From NCBI RefSeq assembly GCF_014489515.1, contig NZ_CP060782.1, positions 2,108,001 through 2,172,000 of the forward strand: DNA of 64,000 bases, read 5' to 3'. This stretch comes from Sphingomonas sediminicola (GTDB lineage: Bacteria; Pseudomonadota; Alphaproteobacteria; Sphingomonadales; Sphingomonadaceae). The notes under the pieces were generated by a model. That model was not told the origin of the DNA and ran no database searches. It was given only the letters and a program-made list of their open reading frames with translations. Shown here piece by piece: positions 43,455 through 52,201 of this stretch. Position numbers and translations under genes: made by a program. Each line of letters opens with the position of its first letter. The first letter of the stretch is position 1.

Positions 43455-44218
43455 GCTGCATTACGGCGGTCGTTCTCGCAGGGTCGCGACCGGGCCTTGA
43501 TCCGTTCGCCCAAAGCTATGGGACCGACCTCAAGGCGCTGATCCCGGTCGGCGGAAAGCCGATGGTGCTGCGGCCTGTCGAGGCGCTGCTTGCGAGCGAT
43601 GGCGTCGATCGAATTCGAGTGCTTGCGCAGCAGCCTGAGAGGATCGGCGCGGTCCTGCCTGATGATCCGCGTATCTCCGTTGAACCGTCGGGCGAGACGA
43701 TCGCGGCTACGCTGGAAGCCATGTGCGTCGATCCGGACACGAAATGGCCGATCCTGGTGACGACAGCGGATCACGCCCTGTTGACGCCAGAGATGGTCCG
43801 GGATTTCCTTGTGAATTCCAGCGGCGCCGACATCGCCATCGGGCTCGTGACCCAAGACAGATTGCTCAAACGCCTGCCGCAGACGAAGCGCACGTGGATT
43901 CGCTTCCGCGGCGGGGCCTACAGCGGGGCAAACCTGTTCCTGCTCGGCAGCCCTAAGGTCCGGTCGACGCTCGAGCTGTGGCGATCGAACGAGCAGAACC
44001 GGAAAAAGGCGTGGAGGATGCTTTTCAAGCTTGGATTGACGGGCTTCCTCGGCGCGGTTCTGCGCCTTCGCACGCTCCAGCAAACGCTGGATCGAATCGG
44101 ACGAAAGCTTGGCCTATCCATTCGTGTGGTGGAGCTATCCGATCCCCTCGCCGCGGTCGACGTCGACAAGCCGGCCGATCACGAGCTGGTGACGGCCATT
44201 CTTGAAGGCCGCGCATGA
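43451..44218 (+). CDS. MobA-like/NTP transferase, probably makes the CDP-activated donor
   Basis: 255 residues from GTG 43451, overlapping the phosphotransferase stop. GT-A nucleotidyltransferase front: CITAVVLAGSRPGLDP (nucleotide loop), DLKALIPVGGKPMVLRPVEA (the KA-IPVGGKPM motif), TTADHALLTPEMV (metal Asp). The back half is unusual (RTWIRFRGGAYSGANLFLLG, then a helical KKAWRMLFKLGLTGFLGAVL). The family activates a phosphorylated alcohol or sugar with CTP or another NTP. Sitting between a CDP-alcohol phosphotransferase and a phosphatase, CTP:alcohol-phosphate cytidylyltransferase is the best guess. Confidence 0.75.
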   Translation: MSCITAVVLAGSRPGLDPFAQSYGTDLKALIPVGGKPMVLRPVEALLASDGVDRIRVLAQQPERIGAVLPDDPRISVEPSGETIAATLEAMCVDPDTKWPILVTTADHALLTPEMVRDFLVNSSGADIAIGLVTQDRLLKRLPQTKRTWIRFRGGAYSGANLFLLGSPKVRSTLELWRSNEQNRKKAWRMLFKLGLTGFLGAVLRLRTLQQTLDRIGRKLGLSIRVVELSDPLAAVDVDKPADHELVTAILEGRA

Positions 44219-44883
44219 TCGTGGATTTCGCGATCTACGACATGGATCGAACGATCACGCGGCACGCAACCTACACGCCGTTCCTGCTTCACTGCGCGAT
44301 GCGAAGCGCACCTTGGCGACTGCTTCTGCTACCTTTCGTGATCGCTTCAATGCTTTGCTATGCCCTGAAGCTGATCGACCGAGGGAAGCTCAAGGAAATC
44401 AACCATCGCCTGCTGCTCGGCCACAAGCGCCATCCGCGTGAATTGAAGCCGCTGGTCGAAAGCTTCGCCGATCGTACCGCGGCGTCCAATGTCCGGCCGG
44501 GTGCACGCGCGGCAATCGAGCGCGACAAGGCAGAAGGCCGTCGCGTGGTGATGGCAACCGCAAGTTACAGGCTTTACGCCGATGCGATCGGTGAACGCCT
44601 GGGCTTCGACGACGTGATCGGCACCGGATCGATCATCGGCCTCGATGAGCGGGTCCACGCCAAGATCGACGGCGAGAATTGCTACGGGCCCGCAAAACTC
44701 CGGATGGTTTCCGACTGGCTTTCCAAGAGCGGCTTCGAGCGGGGTCACGTGCGTTTTTATTCGGACCACGCAAGCGATGCCCCGGTATTCGAATGGGCTG
44801 ACGAAGCGGTGGCGGTAAACCCGCATGCGAAGCTTGCGCGGCTGGCGCTCGCTCGCGGCTGGACGGTCGAGGACTGGAGCTAG
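44215..44883 (+). CDS. HAD-IB family phosphatase
   Basis: 222 residues, start ATG 44215 overlapping the previous stop (ATGA). HAD motif I is YDMDRTITRH (nucleophile Asp and second Asp), motif II ATASYRLYADAI, motif III Lys in GPAKLRMVSDW, and motif IV YSDHASDAPVFEWAD. A helical membrane-like cap (LLLLPFVIASMLCYALKLI) between motif I and II suggests that it sits at or near the membrane, as in phosphatidylglycerophosphate-type phosphatases. As third gene of a coupled set it probably removes a phosphate from the product of the CDP-alcohol transferase. Confidence 0.85.
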   Translation: MIVDFAIYDMDRTITRHATYTPFLLHCAMRSAPWRLLLLPFVIASMLCYALKLIDRGKLKEINHRLLLGHKRHPRELKPLVESFADRTAASNVRPGARAAIERDKAEGRRVVMATASYRLYADAIGERLGFDDVIGTGSIIGLDERVHAKIDGENCYGPAKLRMVSDWLSKSGFERGHVRFYSDHASDAPVFEWADEAVAVNPHAKLARLALARGWTVEDWS

Positions 44884-44884
44884 A

Positions 44885-45949
44885 GTGACGGCGCAGTTCA
44901 GCTTCGATCGTTTTGTCGTCGATGCCGGGCAGCGCCGGCTTACGAATGGTGGAGAGGCGATCGAGGTCAACAGCCGCTACCTCGACGCTCTCATCCTGAT
45001 GCTCTTGCATCCCGGAGAACTCATCACCCGCGATCGCTTTCTCGACGAGGTCTGGAAGGGCATTCCCGTCACCGACGAAGCGCTGAGCCAGTGCATTGCG
45101 AACCTGCGGCGGTTGCTGGGCGACGATGCTGCACGTCCGCAATTCATCGAGACCGTTCCCAAGCATGGATACCGCTTCATCGCGCCCGTCGAGGAACGGC
45201 AGGTTCACACACGCTTTGGCCGGCCGATACTCTTCCCCAGAGGGTGGCAGGGCGGACTTTCGCTCACGGCAGCATGCACGGTCGGCGGCGGCCTGGTCGG
45301 CGTCGCGGGGGGACTGATTTACGGCCTCGGCGCGTCGCCCGACCCGCTGAGACCCGCGGTTGGCGCGGCGTCCTTTCTGCTCGTCATGCTTTCGGTGAAC
45401 ATATTGACGGCGGCGTTAGGCGGGTTCGCGGTTGGCGTAGGGATTGCGACAGCTCACCGCATCGCGGGGCCCAAGGTCGCGGCGACTGCGGTCGGCGCCG
45501 CCCTTGGAGGCCTGATCGTCGGCGGAGCCGTGAAGCTGCTCGGCATCGACGCATTCAGCGTGATGATCGGCAAGGCGCCGGTCAGCATCGGGGGCGGCTT
45601 CGAGGGATTCGTCCTCGGCGGAGCGGTCGGCCTGGGTTCGCACCTGTCGCTCGCCCGGGTGCGGTCGTGGCCTTCCATTTCCGGCGCTGCCCTTGCCGGC
45701 GGCATCGCCGGCGCAGTCCTGCCGCTCCTCGGCGGCAGGTTGATGGGCGCGAGCCTGGACTCGCTGGCGGAGGCGTTCCCCACCTCGCCCATCAACATTG
45801 ACGGCCTCGGCCACTGGTTCGGCGAAACCCATTTCGGGATGACTTCGCAGGTCGGCCTCGGCGCGATCGAGGGCTTCCTGTTCGGTGTCGGGATCGCGGT
45901 TGCTATCCGATATTCGGCCAACCTGCTCCGCGAGCTCGGAGCGCGCTAG
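44885..45949 (+). CDS. Membrane-bound winged-helix regulator (CadC/ToxR-like layout)
   Basis: 354 residues from GTG 44885, one base after the phosphatase stop. Residues 1-100 are an OmpR-type winged helix: FSFDRFVVDAGQRRLTNGGE, YLDALILMLLHPGELITRDR, DEALSQCIANLRRLLGDDA, FIETVPKHGYRFIAPV. Then follow about eight Gly/Ala-rich membrane helices (GGLVGVAGGLIYGLGA, SFLLVMLSVNILTAALGGF, VGAALGGLIVGGAVKLLG ...). No periplasmic sensor domain is seen, so the membrane part itself may sense. It probably controls nearby genes. Its position suggests the lipid cluster. Confidence 0.75.
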   Translation: MTAQFSFDRFVVDAGQRRLTNGGEAIEVNSRYLDALILMLLHPGELITRDRFLDEVWKGIPVTDEALSQCIANLRRLLGDDAARPQFIETVPKHGYRFIAPVEERQVHTRFGRPILFPRGWQGGLSLTAACTVGGGLVGVAGGLIYGLGASPDPLRPAVGAASFLLVMLSVNILTAALGGFAVGVGIATAHRIAGPKVAATAVGAALGGLIVGGAVKLLGIDAFSVMIGKAPVSIGGGFEGFVLGGAVGLGSHLSLARVRSWPSISGAALAGGIAGAVLPLLGGRLMGASLDSLAEAFPTSPINIDGLGHWFGETHFGMTSQVGLGAIEGFLFGVGIAVAIRYSANLLRELGAR

Positions 45950-47250
45950 ACGCTCCTCAGCGCATTATCGAAGTCGGCGATGAGATCGTCCGGGTCTTCG
46001 ACACCGATCGAGATGCGAACGAGATTGTCGGTGATGCCGAGCGCCTGCTTGCGCTCGTCCGGCACCGACAAGTGCGTCATCGCAGCCGGAGCGCTGGCGA
46101 GCGTTTCGGTTCCGCCGAGGCTCACCGCCAGGTGCGCGATCTTGAGCGAATCGAGGAAAGCGAACGCCTCTTTCTCGCCGCCCTTTAGGTAAAGCGAGAA
46201 GGTCGAGCCCGCGCCCGTGCAGTGGCGCTTGTAGATGTCGGCCTGCCGGGAGCCTTCCTCGAGGAAGCCGAGATAACCGACGCTTTCGACCTTCGGATGG
46301 TCGCGAAGGAAAGCGCAGACCCTCTCGGCGTTCAATCCCGCGCGCTCCATGCGAAGCTCGAGCGTTTCCAGGCTGCGCAAAAGCATCCACGCCGTGTTCG
46401 GGTCGCAGATGGTGCCGATCGTGTTCCGCATCATGCGGATCTGATCGATCAGGCCCTGCCGGCCGACGAGGCCGCCCGCGACGAGGTCGCTGTGGCCGCC
46501 GGCATATTTGGTGAGGCTGTAGACGCTGATGTCGGCACCCTGCTTGAGCGGATGCGCCCAGAGCGGCCCGAGGAACGTGTTGTCGATCGCGATCGGGGGA
46601 CGCTCGGCCTCCGGGAAAGCCGCGTTGCGAGCGGCCGTCACCGCTTCGACATCGACAAGCTGGTTCGTCGGGTTGGCTGGACTCTCAAGATAGATGAGCG
46701 CGACGCGGCCCTTCGCCTTGGCGTTGGCGATGACCGCATCGATCTCCTCCCGTGACGCGCCCGACGGGAAGTCGAGATAGGACACGCCGAAGCGGCCGAG
46801 GATCTTGGCGATGAGCGTTTCCGTCGCCGCGTAGAGCGGGCCGGAGTGGACGACGACGTCGCCGGGCTGGACGAACGTCAGCAACAGCGTCGCAATTGCA
46901 GACATGCCGCTCGAAAAGGCGAGCGCATCGTCAGCGCCTTCCCAGACCGCCAGGCGATCCTCGAGAATTTCCTGGTTCGGACCGTTGAAGCGCGAATAGA
47001 TCAGGCCTTCGGCGCCGCCAGGCCGCTTGCCGGTCACGCCTTCGAAGAAGCGCTTACCGTCCGCCGCGCTGTCAAATACGAAGGTCGAGGTTAGGAACAC
47101 CGGCGGCTTCAGCGAGCCTTCGCTCAAGGCCGGGTCGAACCCGTAGCCGAGCATCAAGGTCGATGGCTTGAGCTTGTGATTGCCGATGCTGGTGGGGGAC
47201 TGCTTCGGGCGACGCTTGGGCGTGCCGCTGATTTCGTTTTCGGTAGGCAA
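45946..47250 (-). CDS. Cystathionine gamma-synthase/methionine gamma-lyase family enzyme
   Basis: 434 residues from TTG 47250 (AGGAG eight bases upstream). PLP fold type I of the Cys/Met-metabolism family: LKPPVFLTSTFVFDSA, YSRFNGPNQEILEDRLAVWE, FSSGMSAIATLL, then DNTFLGPLWAHPLKQGADIS and the PLP-lysine in YSLTKYAGGHSDLVAGG. C-terminal SLGGTETLASAPAAMTHLSV. A long version (the family is ~400) that could be a cystathionine gamma-synthase, gamma-lyase or methionine gamma-lyase. The sequence does not separate these well. No S-box or SAM riboswitch-like fold is seen upstream. It converges on the regulator and overlaps its end by four bases. Confidence 0.85.
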   Translation of the reverse strand: MPTENEISGTPKRRPKQSPTSIGNHKLKPSTLMLGYGFDPALSEGSLKPPVFLTSTFVFDSAADGKRFFEGVTGKRPGGAEGLIYSRFNGPNQEILEDRLAVWEGADDALAFSSGMSAIATLLLTFVQPGDVVVHSGPLYAATETLIAKILGRFGVSYLDFPSGASREEIDAVIANAKAKGRVALIYLESPANPTNQLVDVEAVTAARNAAFPEAERPPIAIDNTFLGPLWAHPLKQGADISVYSLTKYAGGHSDLVAGGLVGRQGLIDQIRMMRNTIGTICDPNTAWMLLRSLETLELRMERAGLNAERVCAFLRDHPKVESVGYLGFLEEGSRQADIYKRHCTGAGSTFSLYLKGGEKEAFAFLDSLKIAHLAVSLGGTETLASAPAAMTHLSVPDERKQALGITDNLVRISIGVEDPDDLIADFDNALRSV

Positions 47251-47341
47251 AAATAATCTCCTGTCGCGGCGCGCTTTAGCGCGTGACCGGCGCCCACGCC
47301 AATCAAGTCAGCGGAGGCAACCGATAAGCCCAGCTTTTCGC

Positions 47342-48103
47342 CTAGGGCAGGCCGATCACGCTGATCTGGCGCCCGTATGACGGCTCGCCGAGATGGGTCG
47401 AGCGCCGGTAGCTGTAGAAACGGTCAGGCTCGGAATAGGTGTCGAGGTTGAGCGCTGTGGGCTGGTGGATCCCCGCCGAGGCCAAGCGATGCACGACGTA
47501 TCCGGCGAGGTCGAAGTGCGGCTTACCAGAGGGCCCGGTGACGAAGAAACGGCCATTGCCTTCGGCTTGACCGACGAAGTTCGAGCGGAAGGATTCGTCG
47601 ACTTCGTATGAGGCCTGCGCGATGCACGGCCCGACCGCAGCGGCGATCCGGTCCCGCCGGGCGCCAAGCTGCTCCATCGCCTGGATCGTCGCGTCCGTGA
47701 CCCCTGCGACCGCTCCGCGCCATCCCGCGTGGGCGGCACCGATCACCCCGGCATCGAGATCGGCAAGCAGGACCGGCGCGCAATCCGCCGCCAGGACGCC
47801 GAGCAACAGGCCCGGCCGGTCGGTAACCATCGCATCGGCATGGGGCCGCTCGTCCTGCGGCCAGGCATGTTCGACGCGGACGGCCGTTGGCGAATGCACC
47901 TGGTGGACGGTCGCAAGGGCCGCGCCCGGCAGCACCGCCTCGATCGCTCTCCTGCGGTTCTCCGCGATGAGCTTTGGATGATCGCCGCTGCCAAAGCCGA
48001 CGTTCAGTCCCCACATCTCGCCTTCGGAAACTCCGCCCTGCCTGCCGAGGAAGCCGTGGGGCAGGCTCGCGAGCAATTTGGAACGAGAGACCTCGACGCT
48101 CAC
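47342..48103 (-). CDS. pgeF: Peptidoglycan editing factor PgeF / polyphenol oxidase family (YfiH)
   Basis: 253 residues. Copper/zinc laccase-domain family once called polyphenol oxidase, now linked in E. coli to purine nucleoside metabolism and to removal of wrong amino acids from cell-wall precursors. Motifs: LPHGFLGRQGGVSEG, TVHQVHSPTAVRV, ADCAPVLLADLDAGVIGAAH, AGWRGAVAGV, and AVGPCIAQASYEVDESF with the metal Cys and His. It starts at ATG 48103, overlapping the GNAT stop, as the last gene of the lgt-midA-GNAT-pgeF block. Confidence 0.9.
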   Translation of the reverse strand: MSVEVSRSKLLASLPHGFLGRQGGVSEGEMWGLNVGFGSGDHPKLIAENRRRAIEAVLPGAALATVHQVHSPTAVRVEHAWPQDERPHADAMVTDRPGLLLGVLAADCAPVLLADLDAGVIGAAHAGWRGAVAGVTDATIQAMEQLGARRDRIAAAVGPCIAQASYEVDESFRSNFVGQAEGNGRFFVTGPSGKPHFDLAGYVVHRLASAGIHQPTALNLDTYSEPDRFYSYRRSTHLGEPSYGRQISVIGLP

Positions 48104-48609
48104 AGCGCCTTCCGCATGATGACGTCCTCGTCGACATGCTTTCCAACCATGAAGTCGTACCGGCCTACGGGCTCGAATCCGAAGCGATCGTAGAATCGGC
48201 GGGCGCGATGATTGTCGATGAAGACGGTGAGGTAGATGTCTTCGGCACAGCGCCGTCGGGCTTCATCGAAAACCCAGTCCATGAGGTCACGCGCAATCCC
48301 CGCGCCGTGATGCTCCTTGAGGACATAAAGCTGATCCAGGAGCACAGCTGGACGCTCGTTCTCGATAGGCAGCTTCAACGGCCCAATCTTGGCGAAACCG
48401 GCGGCACGTCCACCGGCTTCGGCGATTTGAACAGCGAAACGCGGATCTTGGAGTTGCGCCCTCCAATCTTCGATGCCGAAGCTCGTGAGAAATTCGTTGA
48501 GGTCTTCGGCCCGATAAAGGTGGCCGAAAGTATCGCAGAAGACCGTGTCGAAGATTCGATCGAGTTCTGCGGCATCTTCCGGACCGCCGCGACGGTAGGT
48601 AATGTTCAT
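48100..48609 (-). CDS. GNAT family N-acetyltransferase
   Basis: 169 residues. ATG 48609 overlaps the methyltransferase stop (ATGA). GNAT fold: ITYRRGGPEDAAELDRIFDT, AGFAKIGPL, VLLDQLYVLKEHHGAGIARD (acetyl-CoA loop of the Q/RxxGxG/A type, here H-H-G-A-G-I-A) and LTVFIDNHRARRFYDRFGFE. The acceptor is unknown. It lies between the MidA-like methyltransferase and pgeF in a coupled block. Confidence 0.85.
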   Translation of the reverse strand: MNITYRRGGPEDAAELDRIFDTVFCDTFGHLYRAEDLNEFLTSFGIEDWRAQLQDPRFAVQIAEAGGRAAGFAKIGPLKLPIENERPAVLLDQLYVLKEHHGAGIARDLMDWVFDEARRRCAEDIYLTVFIDNHRARRFYDRFGFEPVGRYDFMVGKHVDEDVIMRKAL

Positions 48610-49654
48610 TCCGGAAATCCTGCCGGGATTGGCCATTCGGGCGAGCGGATCGCCAACACCTTGAACAGCTGGCCCATCTGCTCCTCATGGCACAAGCGGT
48701 CGATTGCGATCTCCAGCTCTTCCGCTCGCTTCGGGTGGGATTTGGCGAGGGCGTCGGCGCGCGCTTGGATTCCCAGCCGTTGGAGCCAATCGCCTTGGGT
48801 GACGACCTGTGTGGTCGCGGCACCGGCATCGGTGGCCGCTCGCCTGAGCGCCTCGAAATCGACGTGCGACGTCAAGTCCTGCTCGCCGGGATCAACGAGA
48901 GTCGGGACGTAGCGATGCCCGCGCACCGCCTGCAGAGTGTCGCCGGGCGCAGTCTTTTCGTGGCCGTAGTCGATTACGAGCGCGACCCCGCCGCTTTGAG
49001 CGAGACAGGTGGCAATTGCGGACACCGCGCCATCCCGAGCGGGTGAGGATTCCATGATCTCCCCGTCCCGGTCGAACGCCAGGCCGCCCGCCGCAATCAT
49101 CACCTTGCGCTCGAAGCCCGCGACGAACTGGCGCACCGGCAGCGCGTCGAAGAATTCGTTGGCGACCAGAAGCAGAGGCGCTGCGGGCAAGTCCTCGATG
49201 GAGTCATGCCATTGGGCATCAGGGACGCGCTCGCCTTGCTGAACCCGAAGTACGGGCTTGTCTCGATCAGATGGACCGCTCCTTCGAAGCCCGCTCGCCG
49301 AAGCACCCGAAGCGCATCTGCGGCGAGACTGCCCCGGCCCGGACCAAGCTCGGCATAGATCGCGTCAGAGGGCTTTCCGGCCCTCGCCCATGCGTCGGCA
49401 AGCGCCGCTCCGATCATCTCCCCGAACATCTGCGAAATTTCCGGCGCGGTCGTGAAGTCGCCGTCCCGCCCGAGCGGATCGCGCGTCGCGTAATAGTAAG
49501 CGTTGCACGCTTCCATATAGGCCTCGACCGTTATCGGGCCTTCATTCTGGATTCGCTCCCTTAGCGCCCGCTCCAGCGGCGTCAGGCGACGCTCTCCGTT
49601 CCGGCGGTCGGCTCGACGCGCTGCCGTCGTCCCTTGGCCGTCCACATGAGCCAT
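48606..49654 (-). CDS. MidA/NDUFAF7-like class I SAM-dependent methyltransferase (frame broken at ~49255)
   Basis: Residues from [20 protein letters not shown] through [20 protein letters not shown] (the DFxTxPE-like block), [29 protein letters not shown] (SAM site GPGRG) are DUF185/MidA-like. After the shift: [29 protein letters not shown]. The eukaryotic member symmetrically dimethylates an arginine of complex I subunit NDUFS2. The shift is repaired by one C in CCC ([13 protein letters not shown]). Start is unclear: ATG 49654 overlaps lgt by 70 bases, while CTG 49585 overlaps the lgt stop by TGA and fits the family start. Confidence 0.8.
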
Positions 49655-50460
49655 GCGCCGAGAAGGATCATCGGCAGCGATAGCCACTGGCCCATGTGAA
49701 GACCCGTGGACTGCGCAAAACCGACCAGCTGGGCATCGGGCTCGCGGACGAATTCGACGAGAAAGCGAAACAGGCCGTAGAAGAAGGTGAAAGCCCCGAC
49801 GAGTTTGCCCGGTTCGTAGCGAGACTGCGTCTTCCAGAACATCCAGGCCAGGATCGCGAACAGCAGCAGGCCTTCGAGGATCGCCTCGTAGATCTGGCTC
49901 GGGTGCCGCGGCGGGCCGAGCACGGTCATCCCGCCGATGAGTTCAGGGAATCGCACCGCCCATGCGACATTGGTCGGAGCGCCCCACAGCTCATGATTCA
50001 CGAAGTTCGCAAGACGGCCGAAGAACAGGCCGAAGGGTACGCAGCACGCCACATAGTCGTGGACGCGCAGCCAGTTCAGCTTCTCCTTCCGGCTGAGATA
50101 GATGATACCCAGCACGGTGCCGATCATTCCGCCGTGGAAGGACATGCCGCCGTCCCACAGCTTGAGGATGTCGAGCGGGTTCTGAAGGTAGTAGCTCAAA
50201 TTGTAGAACAGCACGTAGCCTACCCGGCCGCCGAGGATGATCCCGAGCGCTGCATAGAAGACGAGATCGTCGGCATGCCGGCGGGCCATCGGTGCGCCGG
50301 GCTGTTTGATCAGCTTCAGCATGTACCAATAGCCAATGAAGATGCCTGCCAGGTACGCGAGGCTGTACCATCGCAATTGGAAGAAGCCGAGATCGAGCGC
50401 GACCGGATCGAGGCCGAGATCACTCCAGATGATTGCGCCGATTACTGATTGTATCGCCAA
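49582..50460 (-). CDS. lgt: Prolipoprotein diacylglyceryl transferase
   Basis: 292 residues, ~7 membrane helices. It transfers diacylglycerol from phosphatidylglycerol to the lipobox cysteine of lipoproteins, the first step for the many lipoproteins in this window. Conserved: [37 protein letters not shown] (catalytic His region), [19 protein letters not shown] (the family signature with Arg and Asn), [17 protein letters not shown], and [13 protein letters not shown]. The frame is intact. The stop overlaps the next gene's CTG. Divergent from the acyl-CoA synthetase gene. Confidence 0.95.
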   Translation of the reverse strand: MAIQSVIGAIIWSDLGLDPVALDLGFFQLRWYSLAYLAGIFIGYWYMLKLIKQPGAPMARRHADDLVFYAALGIILGGRVGYVLFYNLSYYLQNPLDILKLWDGGMSFHGGMIGTVLGIIYLSRKEKLNWLRVHDYVACCVPFGLFFGRLANFVNHELWGAPTNVAWAVRFPELIGGMTVLGPPRHPSQIYEAILEGLLLFAILAWMFWKTQSRYEPGKLVGAFTFFYGLFRFLVEFVREPDAQLVGFAQSTGLHMGQWLSLPMILLGAWLMWTAKGRRQRVEPTAGTESVA

Positions 50461-50537
50461 GGTCTTCCCCGTTTATGAACTGCGCCTCATAAGGTTGCGG
50501 ACCGGAAAGGCAAAGGAGTTGACCTTGGGGAGTTGGG

Positions 50538-52201
50538 ATGCCGTCTGAGCTCGATCTCAAGTTCGACGACATGCTTGCGAGGGTCATCGGGCCCGGCGGC
50601 CGGCTGATCATCGGTGAGGACGAACAGGGCCGAGCAATCGTAACTAACTTTCCGGCGACCCTTCCGACCTTCTTCCGTACATTTTGCGCTCTCAATGCCC
50701 AGGCTGAGGCAATCGTTGCCGGTGACGAGCGGCTGAGCTTTGCCGACCTGGACCTCTGGTCGGAGCGACTTGCTCACGCGCTGGTCAGCCGCGGGATCCA
50801 AAAGGGCGACCGCGTCGGTATTGCCATGCGCAACTGCCCGGCGTGGGTGGTGAGCTACATGGCGATCGCCAAGGCCGGCGGCATCGCGACTTTGCTCAAC
50901 GGCTGGTGGCAGCCGCACGAAATGGAGCATGCGCTCGACATGGTCCGCCCGAAGCTGATCATCGCCGACGTTCCGCGCGCCAAGAAGATCGAGAAGGTCT
51001 GCGGCTCCTGCGCGCTGGTGACCCTTGCCATCGACGAGCATCTCGATCGAGCTCTGGCTCCTTTGCTCGAAGGCGCCGATCTTGAAGCGCCGTTGCCGGA
51101 AATCGCGGCGGAGGACGATGCGACGATCCTTTTCACCTCAGGCTCGACCGGCGAATCCAAGGGCGCGCTGTCGACGCATCTGGCGGTGACGACAGGCGTG
51201 TACGCCTATGCAACGGGACTGATTGTCCTGCTCGGCATCATGACCGAGGAGAATCGCGCACCCTCGTCGAAGCGGACGTTGATCAATGTTCCGCTCTTCC
51301 ACGTGACCGGAGAAGTGCCGGTGATGCTCAACAGCTTCGTTATCAGCCGGACCATGGTGATGATGCCCAAGTGGGACGCCGGTGAAGCGCTCCGGCTGAT
51401 CGAGAAGGAGAGCATCACATATTTCGTCGGGGTACCGACGATGAGCCTCGAGCTTATGAACCACCCGACCGCAGCAAGTACGATTTGTCGTCGCTGACGG
51501 ACATTGCGGCCGGTGGTGCCCCGAGGCCGGTCAGCCATGTCGAGCGGCTCGGGAAGGAATTTCCCAGGGCCCAGCCGGCGCTCGGCTACGGCTTGACCGA
51601 GACGAACGCGGTCGGATGCTCCAATTTCTGGGGCAATTATGCTGCCAAGCCGGATTCCACGGGTCGAGCGCAGGCTCCCTTCGTCGAATTAGCGATCCTC
51701 GGCGCCGGTGATGCCCATTTGCCCCCGTTCGAACGCGGAGAGATTGCGATCCGCTCTGCGGCGAACATCAAATGCTATTGGGAGAATCCGGAAGCCACAG
51801 CCGCTGCCTTCACGTCCGATGGCTACGTGCGGACGGGCGACATCGGATATCTCGACGACGACGGCTATCTGTTCATAGTCGACCGCAAGAAGGACATCAT
51901 TATCCGCGGTGGAGAGAACATCGCTTGCGCCGAAGTAGAAGCCGAGATTTATGCTTGCCCCGCGGTGGCCGAGGCTTCGGTATTTGGAATGCCCGACGAT
52001 CGATTGGGTGAGGTTCCCGTCGCCGTCATCTACCGTCATGAAGGCAGCGACCTCACCGACGAGGAATTGCGCGCTTTCCTCGAACCCCGCATTTCGATGT
52101 TCAAGATTCCCGCGCGCTTCATCTTCGCGGACCAGCCATTGCCGAAGCTTGGCACGGGCAAGATCGACCGTGTCGCGATCAAGGCGCAGTACCGGCATTG
52201 A
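50538..52201 (+). CDS. AMP-dependent acyl-CoA synthetase (frame broken at ~51470)
   Basis: ~554 residues from ATG 50538. ANL-superfamily motifs: DATILFTSGSTGESKGA (P-loop, residues ~195-211), PLFHVTGEVPV, the A5 motif GYGLTETNA (after the shift), RTGDIGYLDDDGYLFIVDRK (A7-A8), IIRGGENIACAEVE, and the A10 lysine in LPKLGTGKIDRVAIK. The enzyme activates a carboxylic acid to its CoA ester via an acyl-AMP; medium or aromatic acids are equally possible. One C missing from CCC near 51470 (MNHPDRSKYDLSSLTD). The stop overlaps the TTG of hemH. Confidence 0.88.

Noticed and set aside
47251..47341. SAM-responsive riboswitch before the cystathionine gamma-synthase-like gene
   Set aside because: The 91 bases are too short and show no conserved SAM-II or SAM/SAH-type core.
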